A stretch of 64,000 nt of DNA from Oscillospiraceae bacterium (GTDB taxonomy: Bacteria; Bacillota; Clostridia; Oscillospirales; Oscillospiraceae): positions 48,129-112,128 of the forward strand of contig CADBWQ010000004.1 of NCBI GenBank assembly GCA_902798545.1. The letters run 5' to 3'. Below the pieces are notes generated by a model. The model ran no database searches. It saw only the letters and a list, made by a program, of their open reading frames with translations, and was not told the DNA's origin. The position numbers and the translations under genes were made by a program. This document shows, piece by piece, positions 51,948-60,858 of the stretch (positions within the stretch are counted from its first letter, which is position 1; every line of letters starts with the position of its first letter).

Positions 51948-51978
51948 CCCCGGGAGATGCCGTTCCCGGGGTTTTGTT
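51948..51978 (+). terminator. lysA terminator
   Basis: CCCCGGGA and TCCCGGGG pair around an eight-base loop and run into TTTTGTTT. Confidence 0.88.
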
Positions 51979-51987
51979 TATGGCACT

Positions 51988-52045
51988 TTTTGCAATTTAT
52001 TTAGCACAAATCACTATTTCTTTTGCAATTTAGTTCTGATAGAAT
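51988..52045 (+). promoter_or_regulatory. Promoter region of the amidohydrolase-dipeptide operon with direct repeats
   Basis: TTTCTT and TAGAAT, 17 bases apart (52017-52045), form a promoter with a weak -35 box. TTTTGCAATTTA occurs at 51988-51999 and again at 52021-52032, an offset of 33 bases or about three helix turns; the second copy lies inside the promoter spacer. This suits cooperative binding of an unknown regulator. Confidence 0.5.
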
Positions 52046-52084
52046 TTGCACATCTTAAAGAGGATCGAGGCTTCTTTCGCCATT

Positions 52085-53437
52085 ATGATAACTCGGATAA
52101 AAAACGGCACTGTGATTGACCCTGCCTCAGGAACACATGAAGTACGGGATCTCTGGATTGATGCGGATCGGATTACAGCTCCTTCTGACCACGCCGACAG
52201 TGTGATCGACGCCACAGGGCAGGTCGTATGTCCTGGATTTATCGATATTCACATGCACGAGGATCCGGTGGGCGCCGATGGGAATCTCGAATCTTACGAT
52301 GAGCGCTCCGTTTTTGCCTGCATGCTGCACATGGGTGTAACTACCGCCGTTGCAGGCAACTGCGGTGAGAACAAGTACCACCCTGCGGACTATCTTGATC
52401 TGGTGGACCGGGACGGTACGCCGGTAAATGTGGCGATGCTGGCCGGTCATGGTTTTTTCCGTCATGAAGCCGGATGCAACAACCGATACATTTCTGCCAC
52501 CGCCGCACAGCGTGACCGGATGGCTGGCGAAATCCGGGAAGCCCTGCAGCGTGGCTGTGTCGGTGTCTCCTACGGGCTTCGCTATGAGCCCGGTATGGAT
52601 GCCAGGGAGCTGGTAGAGACCGCCGCCGGCATCCGCGGTACCGGAAAACTCATTGCCGCGCATGTCCGCGACGACGCGGCACAGATTTTTTCCGCGACGA
52701 GAGAATTCCTTGACGCCGGCCTTCAGCTGGAAGTTCCTCTCCAGGTCTCCCATATTGGAAGCATGGCCGGCTTTGGCCAGATGGAGGAATTTCTCTCCCT
52801 GATCGATGAGTACCGCCGAATCCGCTCCGATATCTTCTGCGACTGCTATCCTTATGACGCCTTCTCCACCGGGCTTGGCTCGGCTACCTATGACGAGGGC
52901 TGGCTGGAGCGCTACAGCTGCGACTATAGTGTTCTGGAACTCTGCCTCCCTGAATATGAAGGACAGCGCTGTACCGAGGAGCTCTTTCGCCGGATTCGTC
53001 GTGAACAGCCTGGTACCACGACTGTCTGCCATGTAATGCGTCAGGCAGATGTAGACCTCGCCTATCGGCATGAAGCTGTCATGGTCGCAAGCGACGCCAC
53101 GCTGGACCATGGCCGCGGCCACCCCCGTGCCTGCGGCACCTTCCCCCGTGTACTCTCCCGTTATGTCAGGAGCGGGGTCCTTTCCCTGGACGAAGCCATC
53201 CGGCGGATGACCCTTCTGCCGGCTGCACAGCTCGGTCTTTCCCGCAAAGGCCGGCTCACCGTAGGCGCAGACGCCGATGTGGTGATCTTCGACCCGGTGC
53301 ACATCCAAGACCGCGCCACCTTCGCAAAACCGCTGACCCCTCCTGAGGGGATTTCTCTGGTGATCGTCGGTGGGAAGCCCGTCCTCCGGGACGGAGAAAT
53401 ACTGGACCGTCGTTCCGGAAAATCGGTGCGCGGATAA
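52085..53437 (+). CDS. D-aminoacylase-like amidohydrolase (N-acyl-D-amino-acid deacylase family)
   Basis: 450 residues from ATG 52085; the frame continues back to a TTG at 52046 without a ribosome site. Metal-site and family blocks are GFIDIHMHEDP, TAVAGNCGENKYHP with the bridging Cys, GVSYGLRYEPGMD, IAAHVRDDA, VSHIGSMAGFG and VASDATLDHGRGHPRACGTFPRVLSRYVR, the last diagnostic for D-aminoacylases. It should hydrolyse N-acyl-D-amino acids or D-containing dipeptides in the cytoplasm. It is followed after 24 bases by a dipeptide-binding protein gene, so the operon likely imports and cleaves D-amino-acid peptides, perhaps from peptidoglycan. Confidence 0.9.
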   Translation: MITRIKNGTVIDPASGTHEVRDLWIDADRITAPSDHADSVIDATGQVVCPGFIDIHMHEDPVGADGNLESYDERSVFACMLHMGVTTAVAGNCGENKYHPADYLDLVDRDGTPVNVAMLAGHGFFRHEAGCNNRYISATAAQRDRMAGEIREALQRGCVGVSYGLRYEPGMDARELVETAAGIRGTGKLIAAHVRDDAAQIFSATREFLDAGLQLEVPLQVSHIGSMAGFGQMEEFLSLIDEYRRIRSDIFCDCYPYDAFSTGLGSATYDEGWLERYSCDYSVLELCLPEYEGQRCTEELFRRIRREQPGTTTVCHVMRQADVDLAYRHEAVMVASDATLDHGRGHPRACGTFPRVLSRYVRSGVLSLDEAIRRMTLLPAAQLGLSRKGRLTVGADADVVIFDPVHIQDRATFAKPLTPPEGISLVIVGGKPVLRDGEILDRRSGKSVRG

Positions 53438-53461
53438 CCAACACCCAAGGAGGAAACAACT

Positions 53462-55024
53462 ATGAAGAAAGTACTCACCGTCGTGCTGGCACTCGCTCTC
53501 TGTCTCACAGTATTCACTGCCTCCCCTGCTTCGGCTAAAGCCGCGGGTGGTGTTCTGAACATTGCGCTGGACGGGCAGCCGGAGCACCTTGATGTCACCA
53601 TGAGCAGTATGGACATGGCATCTGAAGTCGTCTTCGGTTCGGTCTTCGAGAAGCTCGTCGCCTTCAACGGAGACAGCAAAGTTATTCCGGAGCTGGCGGA
53701 ATCATGGGAGATCAGCGATGACAACACTGTTTACACCTATCATCTCCGTCAGGGCGTTCTCTTCCACAACGGTGAAGAGATGAAAGCCGCTGATGTCGTC
53801 GCTTCCATGAACCGCTGGATCGATGCCGCGGCAAATGCCGGTTCTCTGGTAAACGGTGCACACTTTACCGCGGTCGATGACTACACCGTGGAGATCCGCA
53901 TGGAAAATGGCACCCTCTATCTCAATCAGATGATCGCAGGACTCGGCCAGCAGGCCGTCATCATGCCTGCCTCCGTGATCAGCGCTGTCGGCGAAGGCGA
54001 GCTGGTTCAGGAATACATCGGTACCGGCCCCTATGTCTATGACGAGTGGAAGGCTGACCAGTTCATCCGCCTGAAGGCCAACCCCAACTACCAGCCTTAC
54101 GGCACGGAGGGCGACTATTCCGGATGGGGCGGCTACAAGACCGCCTGGTATGATGAGGTGTATTTCTACTTCCCTGGTGACAATGCCACTGTCGTCTCCG
54201 GCATCCAGACCGGTGAGTTCGACATCTCCGACCGTTTGAACGGCGACGACTACGACACTTTTGTGGATGACGAGGACTTCACCATCTTCTCCGCCGAGGC
54301 GGAGCTGCCCATGCTGATCTTTAACAAGGCTCAGGGCGTCGCTTCCAATGCGCTGGTGCGTCAGGCAGTTCAGGCCGTCATCAACTGCGAGGATGTCATG
54401 TTTGCCGCCTATGCCAGCCCCGACCGCTACAAGCTCTACTCCTCCTACATGTTTGAGAGTTCCCCAACCTGGTTCACGGATGCCGGCAGCGAGAAGTACA
54501 ACCAGAACGATCCCGAGGCCGCAAAAGCGCTCTTTGAGGAAGCCGGCTGGACCGACAGCGATGTCTTCCGGATTCTGGTCCGCACCGATGTTTCCGACTT
54601 CTTTGCTCAGGCGCAGGTTATTCAGGAAGAACTTCGCTCGATCGGCGTGAACTGTGAACTTGTCGCCTATGATGCCTCTTCCTACAGCGATGTCCGCAAC
54701 AATCACCCCGAGTCCTGGGACGCCTTCATCACCAATTTCGGTCCAAAGGTTCTGCCGAACATGAACCTCTTCCTTTCCCCTTCCTGGGCAGGCTGGTGTA
54801 CTGACGAGCGTATCCAGAATGATCTCGCCGCCATCGCCGCAGGGACCGATCTGGAAGCAGCCCAGGAGACCTGGGCAGACCTGCAGGCCTACATGTACGA
54901 GGAATATGTCCCTGTCGTGAAGTTCGGTACGAACAATCTCAGCGGTGTCTGCAGCAGCGACATCACCGGCGCCTTCATCATGGAGCGTCTGGTATGGGTC
55001 GATGCCCGTCCCGTAAACGGCTGA
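53462..55024 (+). CDS. Dipeptide/oligopeptide ABC transporter substrate-binding protein (family 5)
   Basis: 520 residues, ATG 53462 with AAGGAGG upstream. The signal peptide ends ASPASAKA; LALC near residue 14 lies in the hydrophobic core and does not fit a lipobox, so lipidation is doubtful. The mature protein has the family-5 signature: VVFGSVFEKLVAFNGDSKVIPELAESWEISDDNTVYTYHLRQGVLFHNGEEM, later LPMLIFNKAQGVASNALVRQAVQAVINCEDV. It binds peptides or similar ligands outside the cell for the downstream permeases. A hairpin after the gene limits or stabilises its message. Confidence 0.92.
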   Translation: MKKVLTVVLALALCLTVFTASPASAKAAGGVLNIALDGQPEHLDVTMSSMDMASEVVFGSVFEKLVAFNGDSKVIPELAESWEISDDNTVYTYHLRQGVLFHNGEEMKAADVVASMNRWIDAAANAGSLVNGAHFTAVDDYTVEIRMENGTLYLNQMIAGLGQQAVIMPASVISAVGEGELVQEYIGTGPYVYDEWKADQFIRLKANPNYQPYGTEGDYSGWGGYKTAWYDEVYFYFPGDNATVVSGIQTGEFDISDRLNGDDYDTFVDDEDFTIFSAEAELPMLIFNKAQGVASNALVRQAVQAVINCEDVMFAAYASPDRYKLYSSYMFESSPTWFTDAGSEKYNQNDPEAAKALFEEAGWTDSDVFRILVRTDVSDFFAQAQVIQEELRSIGVNCELVAYDASSYSDVRNNHPESWDAFITNFGPKVLPNMNLFLSPSWAGWCTDERIQNDLAAIAAGTDLEAAQETWADLQAYMYEEYVPVVKFGTNNLSGVCSSDITGAFIMERLVWVDARPVNG

Positions 55025-55045
55025 TTCTCTTTCCTGATCTGACTG

Positions 55046-55069
55046 ATCCCGCCCCATCCGGGGCGGGAT
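55046..55069 (+). terminator. Intra-operon hairpin after the peptide-binding protein gene
   Basis: ATCCCGCCCC-ATCC-GGGGCGGGAT is a perfect ten-base stem without a T run. It probably protects the upstream message or attenuates read-through. Confidence 0.65.
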
Positions 55070-55075
55070 TGCGTC

Positions 55076-55104
55076 TTGATGCAGGTCATGTTTTATGATA
55101 TAGT
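55076..55104 (+). promoter_or_regulatory. Internal promoter for the permease genes
   Basis: TTGATG and TATAGT are 17 bases apart, about 45 bases ahead of the first permease gene. It could drive the permeases, ATPases and the DUF262 genes independently of the binding protein. Confidence 0.6.
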
Positions 55105-55149
55105 AATTTATTATGCTGTGTCTGATTCTGCGAAAGGAGACCTCTTTTC

Positions 55150-56097
55150 ATGCACAAGTACCTCCTGAAGCGGCTCCTGTCGCTGATTCCGGTTCTGTTT
55201 GTGGTATCTCTCGCTATCTTTCTCCTGATTCACCTGGTTCCCGGAGATCCCGCTGCCGCCATTCTGGGCGACGAGGCGAGCCCTGAGCAGATTGCCGCAC
55301 TGCGAGAAACACTCGGCTTCAATGATCCTCTGCCCGTACAGTATCTGCATTGGATCGGCGGGCTCTTCCGCGGAGACTGGGGAACCAGCTTCTTCATGGA
55401 GGGAACCATGCTGGAGATCATCGGCTCCCATGTGATCCCGACTCTCCAGCAGACATTGGTCGCCGTCGGCTTTGCGACACTGGTCGGGGTTCCCCTCGGT
55501 ATGATCGCCGCGGTACGGCACGGCAGTCTTTCCGACCGGATCATCTCCGCTTTCTCCTCGGTCGGCATCTCGCTGCCGAGCTTTCTCATGGGGCTCTGTC
55601 TGGTTCTGTTGATCTCCGTAAAGCTGCGGTGGCTCCCGTCTTCAGGGTACAAGTCGATTGCTGACTTCGGATGGCTGACACATATCCGCTATATGCTGCT
55701 CCCCGGCATCGCCCTCGGTTTTATCGAGATGGGTCTGATCATCCGCATGACCCGTTCCTCCATGCTGGAGATTCTGAACGCGGACTATATGCGCATGGCA
55801 AAGGCCAAGGGGGTCTCACGTCGAAAGATGTTTTTCCGACATGCGCTGATGAATGCAATGATCGGGATTCTGACCGTGGTTGGGCTCTCCTTCATTTCCT
55901 GTCTGGGCGGCGCTACCGTGACGGAAACGATCTTCAACATTCCCGGGCTCGGGAAGCTCACCCTCAACGCCGTCATGCGCCGTGACTATGAAGTTGTTCA
56001 GGCTGTGGTGCTGCTGGTTTCTCTGATGAATGTGCTGTGCACGCTGATCCTCGATCTGCTCTATGCCCTGGTCGACCCGCGCGTGCGTTTGGACTGA
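55150..56097 (+). CDS. dppB: Dipeptide ABC transporter permease (DppB-like)
   Basis: 315 residues, ATG 55150 with AAAGGAG upstream. Six membrane helices, the N-terminal KYLLKRLLSLIPVLFVVSLAIFLLIHLVPGDPA block typical of DppB/OppB, and the EAA loop DYMRMAKAKGVSRRKMFFRHALMNAM are present. It forms one half of the membrane channel. It is followed after nine bases by dppC. Confidence 0.94.
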   Translation: MHKYLLKRLLSLIPVLFVVSLAIFLLIHLVPGDPAAAILGDEASPEQIAALRETLGFNDPLPVQYLHWIGGLFRGDWGTSFFMEGTMLEIIGSHVIPTLQQTLVAVGFATLVGVPLGMIAAVRHGSLSDRIISAFSSVGISLPSFLMGLCLVLLISVKLRWLPSSGYKSIADFGWLTHIRYMLLPGIALGFIEMGLIIRMTRSSMLEILNADYMRMAKAKGVSRRKMFFRHALMNAMIGILTVVGLSFISCLGGATVTETIFNIPGLGKLTLNAVMRRDYEVVQAVVLLVSLMNVLCTLILDLLYALVDPRVRLD

Positions 56098-56106
56098 GGT
56101 GCGTCT

Positions 56107-57009
56107 ATGATGAGGTCTACTCTCTCTTCTGACAACAGCAGCCGCCTTTCCGTGCGGCGACGTGAGCTGTTGCGCGAACAGCGCCTGCTCAACATTCGGC
56201 GTTTCTTCCGCAACGGTCATGCCGTCGCCGGTGCCCTGATCGTCCTGATCATGATTCTTCTGGCAGTCTTCGCGCCTCTGCTTGCACCGGCGGATCCTCT
56301 GGCACAGACCGTGGTCAACCGCTTTGCAAAGCCCGGTACCGCCGGATATCTGCTCGGCGCGGACAAGCTTGGTCGGGACCTTTTAAGCCGAATTATCTAT
56401 GGTGCACGGGTCTCCATGATTGTCGGCGTGTCTTCGAGCCTGTGCTCCATGCTGTTCGGTATGATCATCGGGCTCTATGCCTGTTATTACAAAGCCATCG
56501 ACAATATCCTGATGAGGATATGCGACGGTCTCAGTGCGATTCCCTCGATCCTGCTTGCCATCGCGCTGATGGCAGTGCTGGGGCAGAGTCTCTTCAATGT
56601 CATTCTTGCGCTGAGCATTGTCTATATCCCGCGTATGGCCCGCATTTCCCGCTCCGCTGCCTTTGTGGTGAAGGAGCAGACTTATATTGAAGCGCTCCGC
56701 TCTCAGGGGGCGTCATCTTTCCGTATCATCTGGCGTCACATTGCGCCGAATATTCTTCCGGCGGTTGTGGTACAGGCATCGTACAACTTCGCCGACGCCA
56801 TCATCACCGAAGCATCGCTGAGTTTTCTCGGCGTCGGTGTTCCGGCACCGCAGCCCAGCTGGGGCAACATTCTCTCCGAAGGCCGCGAAGTGATCACGAA
56901 AGCCTGGTGGATGGTGGTTTATCCGGGTATCGCGACGGCGCTGGCTGTCATGGGCACCAACATCTTCGGTGACGGACTGCGCGACATTCTTGATCCGCAT
57001 ACCAGCTGA
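56107..57009 (+). CDS. dppC: Dipeptide ABC transporter permease (DppC-like)
   Basis: 300 residues from ATG 56107 (a second ATG follows at once). A basic N-terminus typical of DppC is followed by six helices; GTAGYLLGADKLGRDLLSRIIYGARVSM and the EAA loop TYIEALRSQGASSFRIIWRHIAPNI are diagnostic, and it ends GDGLRDILDPH as in the family. It pairs with DppB. Confidence 0.94.
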   Translation: MMRSTLSSDNSSRLSVRRRELLREQRLLNIRRFFRNGHAVAGALIVLIMILLAVFAPLLAPADPLAQTVVNRFAKPGTAGYLLGADKLGRDLLSRIIYGARVSMIVGVSSSLCSMLFGMIIGLYACYYKAIDNILMRICDGLSAIPSILLAIALMAVLGQSLFNVILALSIVYIPRMARISRSAAFVVKEQTYIEALRSQGASSFRIIWRHIAPNILPAVVVQASYNFADAIITEASLSFLGVGVPAPQPSWGNILSEGREVITKAWWMVVYPGIATALAVMGTNIFGDGLRDILDPHTS

Positions 57010-57101
57010 AGACGGCATTGAAACAGAAATACTCCGTTTCTCCCAGTCCGCGTCAGGGAGAAAGCCAAGTAATATCACCCCAGATTCCTTATGAGGACAG
57101 T

Positions 57102-58106
57102 ATGATGGCCGAAAGCATTCTTGAAGTCAATAATCTCACGACCCGCTTCCGTACGGAACGCGGCACAGTCACTGCCGTGCAGGGGGTCTCCTTCCACGTA
57201 CAGCGCGGCGAGATTCTCGGCCTGGTGGGTGAATCCGGCTGCGGCAAGTCGGTCACCAGTCAGTCGATCATGCGCCTGTATGATGAGAAACGCTTCGCCC
57301 GCTATGAAGGCGAAATCCTTTTTGACGGAAAAAATCTTCTCACACTTCCGGAAAAGCAGATGCAGGCCGTACGCGGCGGCAGGATCGCCATGGTTTTTCA
57401 AGACAGTCTGAGTTCTCTAAACCCGGTATTCACATGCGGGGACCAGATTATGGAGTCCATCCTGATTCACCAGAAACTCTCCCGCGCTGAAGCCAAAGAG
57501 CAGGCCGTCGAGATGCTGCGCCTGGTCGGGATCCCCGATCCCGAAAGACGGTTCTCCCAGTATCCCCATGAACTCTCCGGCGGTATGCGTCAGCGTGTGA
57601 TGATCGCCTGCGCATTGAGCTGCCGCCCGAAGCTGCTGATCGCCGATGAACCCACCACAGCGCTGGACGTAACCATCCAGGCTCAGATCATGGAGCTGAT
57701 CGTCGACCTCAACCGCGAACTCGACATGGGCGTGATTCTTATTACGCATGACCTCTCTGTGGTCGCTGAAACCTGCAGCCGCGTCGCGGTCATGTATCTG
57801 GGTCAGATTGTCGAGGAGGCGGATGTGCTCTCCCTCTTCGAGCACCCCATGCACCCGTATACCCGCGGTCTGCTCAAGAGTATCCCCTCTGTTTCCGAGG
57901 GGAGGCGGGAGGATCTCTACATCATTGAAGGGACGGTGCCGCTGCTGAGCCAGATCCCGCAGGGCTGCCGCTTCAGGCCGCGCTGTCCCTATGCCACCGC
58001 TGCCTGTTCAGAACGGATGCCGGAGCTTGAACCATTGCCCTCTGGGCAGAAGGTTCGCTGTTTCCGGGCGTCCGAGCTTGCGGAAGGAGGCCCCTCTCAT
58101 GTCTGA
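57102..58106 (+). CDS. dppD: Dipeptide ABC transporter ATP-binding protein (DppD-like)
   Basis: 334 residues from ATG 57102 (or 57105) after GAGG; a frame start at 57018 adds 28 residues with no ribosome site. Walker [16 protein letters not shown], signature [15 protein letters not shown], Walker [19 protein letters not shown] and the C-terminal cluster-type [21 protein letters not shown] with its cysteines are present; this oligopeptide-ATPase C-terminus binds a 4Fe-4S centre in several homologues. Its end overlaps dppF by eight bases. Confidence 0.94.
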   Translation: MMAESILEVNNLTTRFRTERGTVTAVQGVSFHVQRGEILGLVGESGCGKSVTSQSIMRLYDEKRFARYEGEILFDGKNLLTLPEKQMQAVRGGRIAMVFQDSLSSLNPVFTCGDQIMESILIHQKLSRAEAKEQAVEMLRLVGIPDPERRFSQYPHELSGGMRQRVMIACALSCRPKLLIADEPTTALDVTIQAQIMELIVDLNRELDMGVILITHDLSVVAETCSRVAVMYLGQIVEEADVLSLFEHPMHPYTRGLLKSIPSVSEGRREDLYIIEGTVPLLSQIPQGCRFRPRCPYATAACSERMPELEPLPSGQKVRCFRASELAEGGPSHV

Positions 58107-59064
58107 TCAGCCCATCCTCGAAGCACAGCATCTCCGGACCTGGTTCCCCATCCGCGGTGTCGCCGGTCAGATTGTCGGCAACGTCAAGGCGGTGGACGAT
58201 GTTTCGCTGATGCTCTGTCGAGGCGAGACCTATGGCCTCGTCGGTGAAACAGGCTGCGGGAAGTCCACCCTCGGGCGTACACTGATCCGCTTGCTGGATC
58301 CGACGGACGGCCGTCTTTTCCTCGACGGGACGGATATCACGGAACTCTCCGCGCGGCAGCTTCTCCCGCTCAGGGCCAGAATGCAGATGGTCTTTCAGGA
58401 CCCCTACAGTTCTCTTGACGGACGGATGCACGTGGGCGAGATCCTGATGGAGACCCTCGCCATCCAGAAACGCCGCAATCGGAAAGAGAACATGGAGCTG
58501 GTCCTGCAGCTGCTGGACCAGGTGGGGCTTCTGCCGGAGCACTTCTATCGCTATCCGCATGAGCTCTCCGGCGGCCAGCGTCAGCGTGTCGGGCTCGCCC
58601 GCGCCCTTCTGCCCGAGCCGGAGCTGGTTATCTGTGATGAGCCGGTCTCCGCGCTGGATGTCTCGGTCCGCTCCCAGATCATCCGGCTTCTGCTGGACCT
58701 CCAGGAACAGCGGGATCTCAGCTATCTCTTTATCTCCCACGACATGTCCGTGGTCCGCTACATGTCCGACCGCGTCGGCGTGATGTATCTCGGTCATCTG
58801 GTGGAGGAGGCAGAGACCGATGAGCTGTTCCGCCTTCCGCTGCACCCGTATACCCAGGTTCTGCTCAGCGCAGTGCCGACGCCGGATCCCCGGACACACC
58901 GGAAACGGATTGTTCTGGAGGGTGAACTTCCCTCTCCCCTTTCTCCGCCCACCGGCTGTCCATTCCATACACGCTGCCCTCACGCGACAGACCGGTGCAG
59001 GCAGGAATTCCCCGAAACAAGAGAAGCCGGTGACGGTCATTTTGTCGCCTGCCATCTGGTATAG
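58099..59064 (+). CDS. dppF: Dipeptide ABC transporter ATP-binding protein (DppF-like)
   Basis: 321 residues from ATG 58099 with AAGGAGG eight bases upstream. Walker A GETGCGKSTLGRTLIRLL, FQDPYSSLDGRM, signature LSGGQRQRVGLARAL, Walker B LVICDEPVSALDVSVRSQ and the cysteine-bearing CPFHTRCPHATDRCRQEFPE tail are all intact. It completes the importer. The DUF262 gene begins 18 bases later on the same strand, so both may share a transcript. Confidence 0.94.
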   Translation: MSDQPILEAQHLRTWFPIRGVAGQIVGNVKAVDDVSLMLCRGETYGLVGETGCGKSTLGRTLIRLLDPTDGRLFLDGTDITELSARQLLPLRARMQMVFQDPYSSLDGRMHVGEILMETLAIQKRRNRKENMELVLQLLDQVGLLPEHFYRYPHELSGGQRQRVGLARALLPEPELVICDEPVSALDVSVRSQIIRLLLDLQEQRDLSYLFISHDMSVVRYMSDRVGVMYLGHLVEEAETDELFRLPLHPYTQVLLSAVPTPDPRTHRKRIVLEGELPSPLSPPTGCPFHTRCPHATDRCRQEFPETREAGDGHFVACHLV

Positions 59065-59082
59065 TTCTGTTCGGTGTCATAC

Positions 59083-60858
59083 ATGTCTGATGCACGGATT
59101 ACGCTGAAGTCCCTCACCCATCTCCAACGGGCACGTGTACGGTTTACGATCGCCGGATACCAGAGGGGCTTTCGCTGGACAGAGACCGAAGTCCGGGACC
59201 TTCTGGATGATATACGGGAATTCTCCCTTGCATTCCCCGCTGAGAGCGGTGCATTCTACTGTCTTCAGCCTGTTGTGGTTACCCCTCTGCCGGACGGATC
59301 GCTGGCCGTAATAGATGGTCAGCAGCGCCTCACGACGTTGTATCTTTTCTACTGCTGCTGCTCGTGGATGCTTCCTCCGGCCGCTCGCTACAATCTTCTT
59401 CCCTTCTCTCTCTGTTATGTTGGCAGGCCCCGGCTCCAGGAGTGCCTGGAAGTGCTTGCAGAGAGGGAATACACCGGGGCAGGACGCTTTTCTGCCGAGA
59501 TGGCGGAATATGAAGACGACATCGACTGTCATTATCTTCTGGAGGCCTACCGCTGCATCGGGGACTGGCTGCACAGACTCTTGAAAAGTCCTTTTGACCG
59601 CACCGGTCTCGGCAGCCTGAAACAAACCTTCGATACCCGGGTCATGCTCATCTGGTACGAGGTCCCGGATCTCAGCGCCGCAGATCAGGCGGCGCTGTTT
59701 TCCATGCTGAACACCGGGAAGATCGCTCTGACCGATGCGGAGCTCATCCGGGCCCTTCTGCTGGAGCGAAGAGCCGGATGGACCGGGCCGGTTCCGGATA
59801 CACCGGAAACAAGCCTGCAGCGGCTGCATATCGCAGACCGGTGGGACGACATGGAGCAGGGCCTTCAGGATGAGGTATTCTGGAAATTTCTCACCGGCGG
59901 CCGGGTCGGCGAACGTGCCGCTTCTTCCCCCACGCGGCTTGATTTCATCCTTCAGATTCTGGCGCTGCAGATCAATCGCAGCGTTCTCTCTGACGCGGAC
60001 CGGGCGTTCCCGGACGGGGCGCCATGGGGCGTCCCGGAAGAAGCCAACCGGGAATACTTCTCGTTTTTTGTACTCTCTGCCTGGCTGAAGCTCCTGGAGC
60101 GTCAGAATGCGAGCGGGAGTGTCGGTGATGATGGTCGGATCACGGTCTGGGACAGTCTCTGTGGGTTCTTTCGGATGGTCCGATGCTGGTATGAGGACAC
60201 CCTCTGTTACCACCGGATCGGTTTTCTGACTGCGACGTCCTCACGTCCGGTGACGGAACTGATTCTGGAACTGGCAGCGTTTGACCGGGAGACCCGGGAA
60301 GCAGCCTCTGAGGGCCCCTTTGTGGAAAAAGTGCTCGGTCTTATCCGTCGGGAACTTTTCGGCTCGGTACCGCTTTCCCCAGACAGCTTCCGGGAATGGA
60401 TAACGGGTCTGCAGTATCCCAAGGATGCTAACCAAATCCGTCAGGTTCTTCTGCTGTATAATCTCGCCTGTCTGGAGGCTTCCGATACCGGCAGTCGGTT
60501 TCCCCTGGAGCTGTACCGCAGTTCCAGGCTCAACTGGGATCTGGAGCATATCAATGCCGTTGCAGATACCGCTGCCGGAGAACCGGATCACTCCATCGGG
60601 AATCTGACACTGCTCGACGGCGGCATCAACCGTGCTTACCGGAACGATTCCTTTCATGTTAAGCGTGGAGTGATCCAGGCGCAATGCGTCCGAGGGACAT
60701 TCATTCCTCTTGGCACCAGGAAGGTCTTCCTGAAGGACTTTCCCGGTGCGGAAGACCCGACACACTGGTGTGAAAACGACAAGAAAGCTTATACAGAGGA
60801 AATCATCCACACCCTTTGTTCTTTTCTAAAGCTGGAGGATGCCCGGAATGAAAGCTGA
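59083..60858 (+). CDS. DUF262-DUF1524 (GmrSD-like) nuclease family protein
   Basis: 591 residues from ATG 59083; no clear ribosome site, so translation may be coupled to dppF. The DUF262 part has FTIAGYQRGFRWTETEVRDLLDDI and the hallmark VIDGQQRLTTLYLF (D78 onward), a ParB-like nucleotide-using fold, then FSMLNTGKIALTDAELIRALLL. The C-terminus carries a DUF1524/HNH-like block: NWDLEHINAV with H489 and SIGNLTLLDGGINRAYRNDSFHVKR. GmrSD proteins combine these parts to cut DNA with modified bases in an NTP-dependent way. Here both are in one chain, followed by a second DUF262 gene that overlaps it by 11 bases. A role in defence against phage is inferred, not shown. Confidence 0.88.
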   Translation: MSDARITLKSLTHLQRARVRFTIAGYQRGFRWTETEVRDLLDDIREFSLAFPAESGAFYCLQPVVVTPLPDGSLAVIDGQQRLTTLYLFYCCCSWMLPPAARYNLLPFSLCYVGRPRLQECLEVLAEREYTGAGRFSAEMAEYEDDIDCHYLLEAYRCIGDWLHRLLKSPFDRTGLGSLKQTFDTRVMLIWYEVPDLSAADQAALFSMLNTGKIALTDAELIRALLLERRAGWTGPVPDTPETSLQRLHIADRWDDMEQGLQDEVFWKFLTGGRVGERAASSPTRLDFILQILALQINRSVLSDADRAFPDGAPWGVPEEANREYFSFFVLSAWLKLLERQNASGSVGDDGRITVWDSLCGFFRMVRCWYEDTLCYHRIGFLTATSSRPVTELILELAAFDRETREAASEGPFVEKVLGLIRRELFGSVPLSPDSFREWITGLQYPKDANQIRQVLLLYNLACLEASDTGSRFPLELYRSSRLNWDLEHINAVADTAAGEPDHSIGNLTLLDGGINRAYRNDSFHVKRGVIQAQCVRGTFIPLGTRKVFLKDFPGAEDPTHWCENDKKAYTEEIIHTLCSFLKLEDARNES

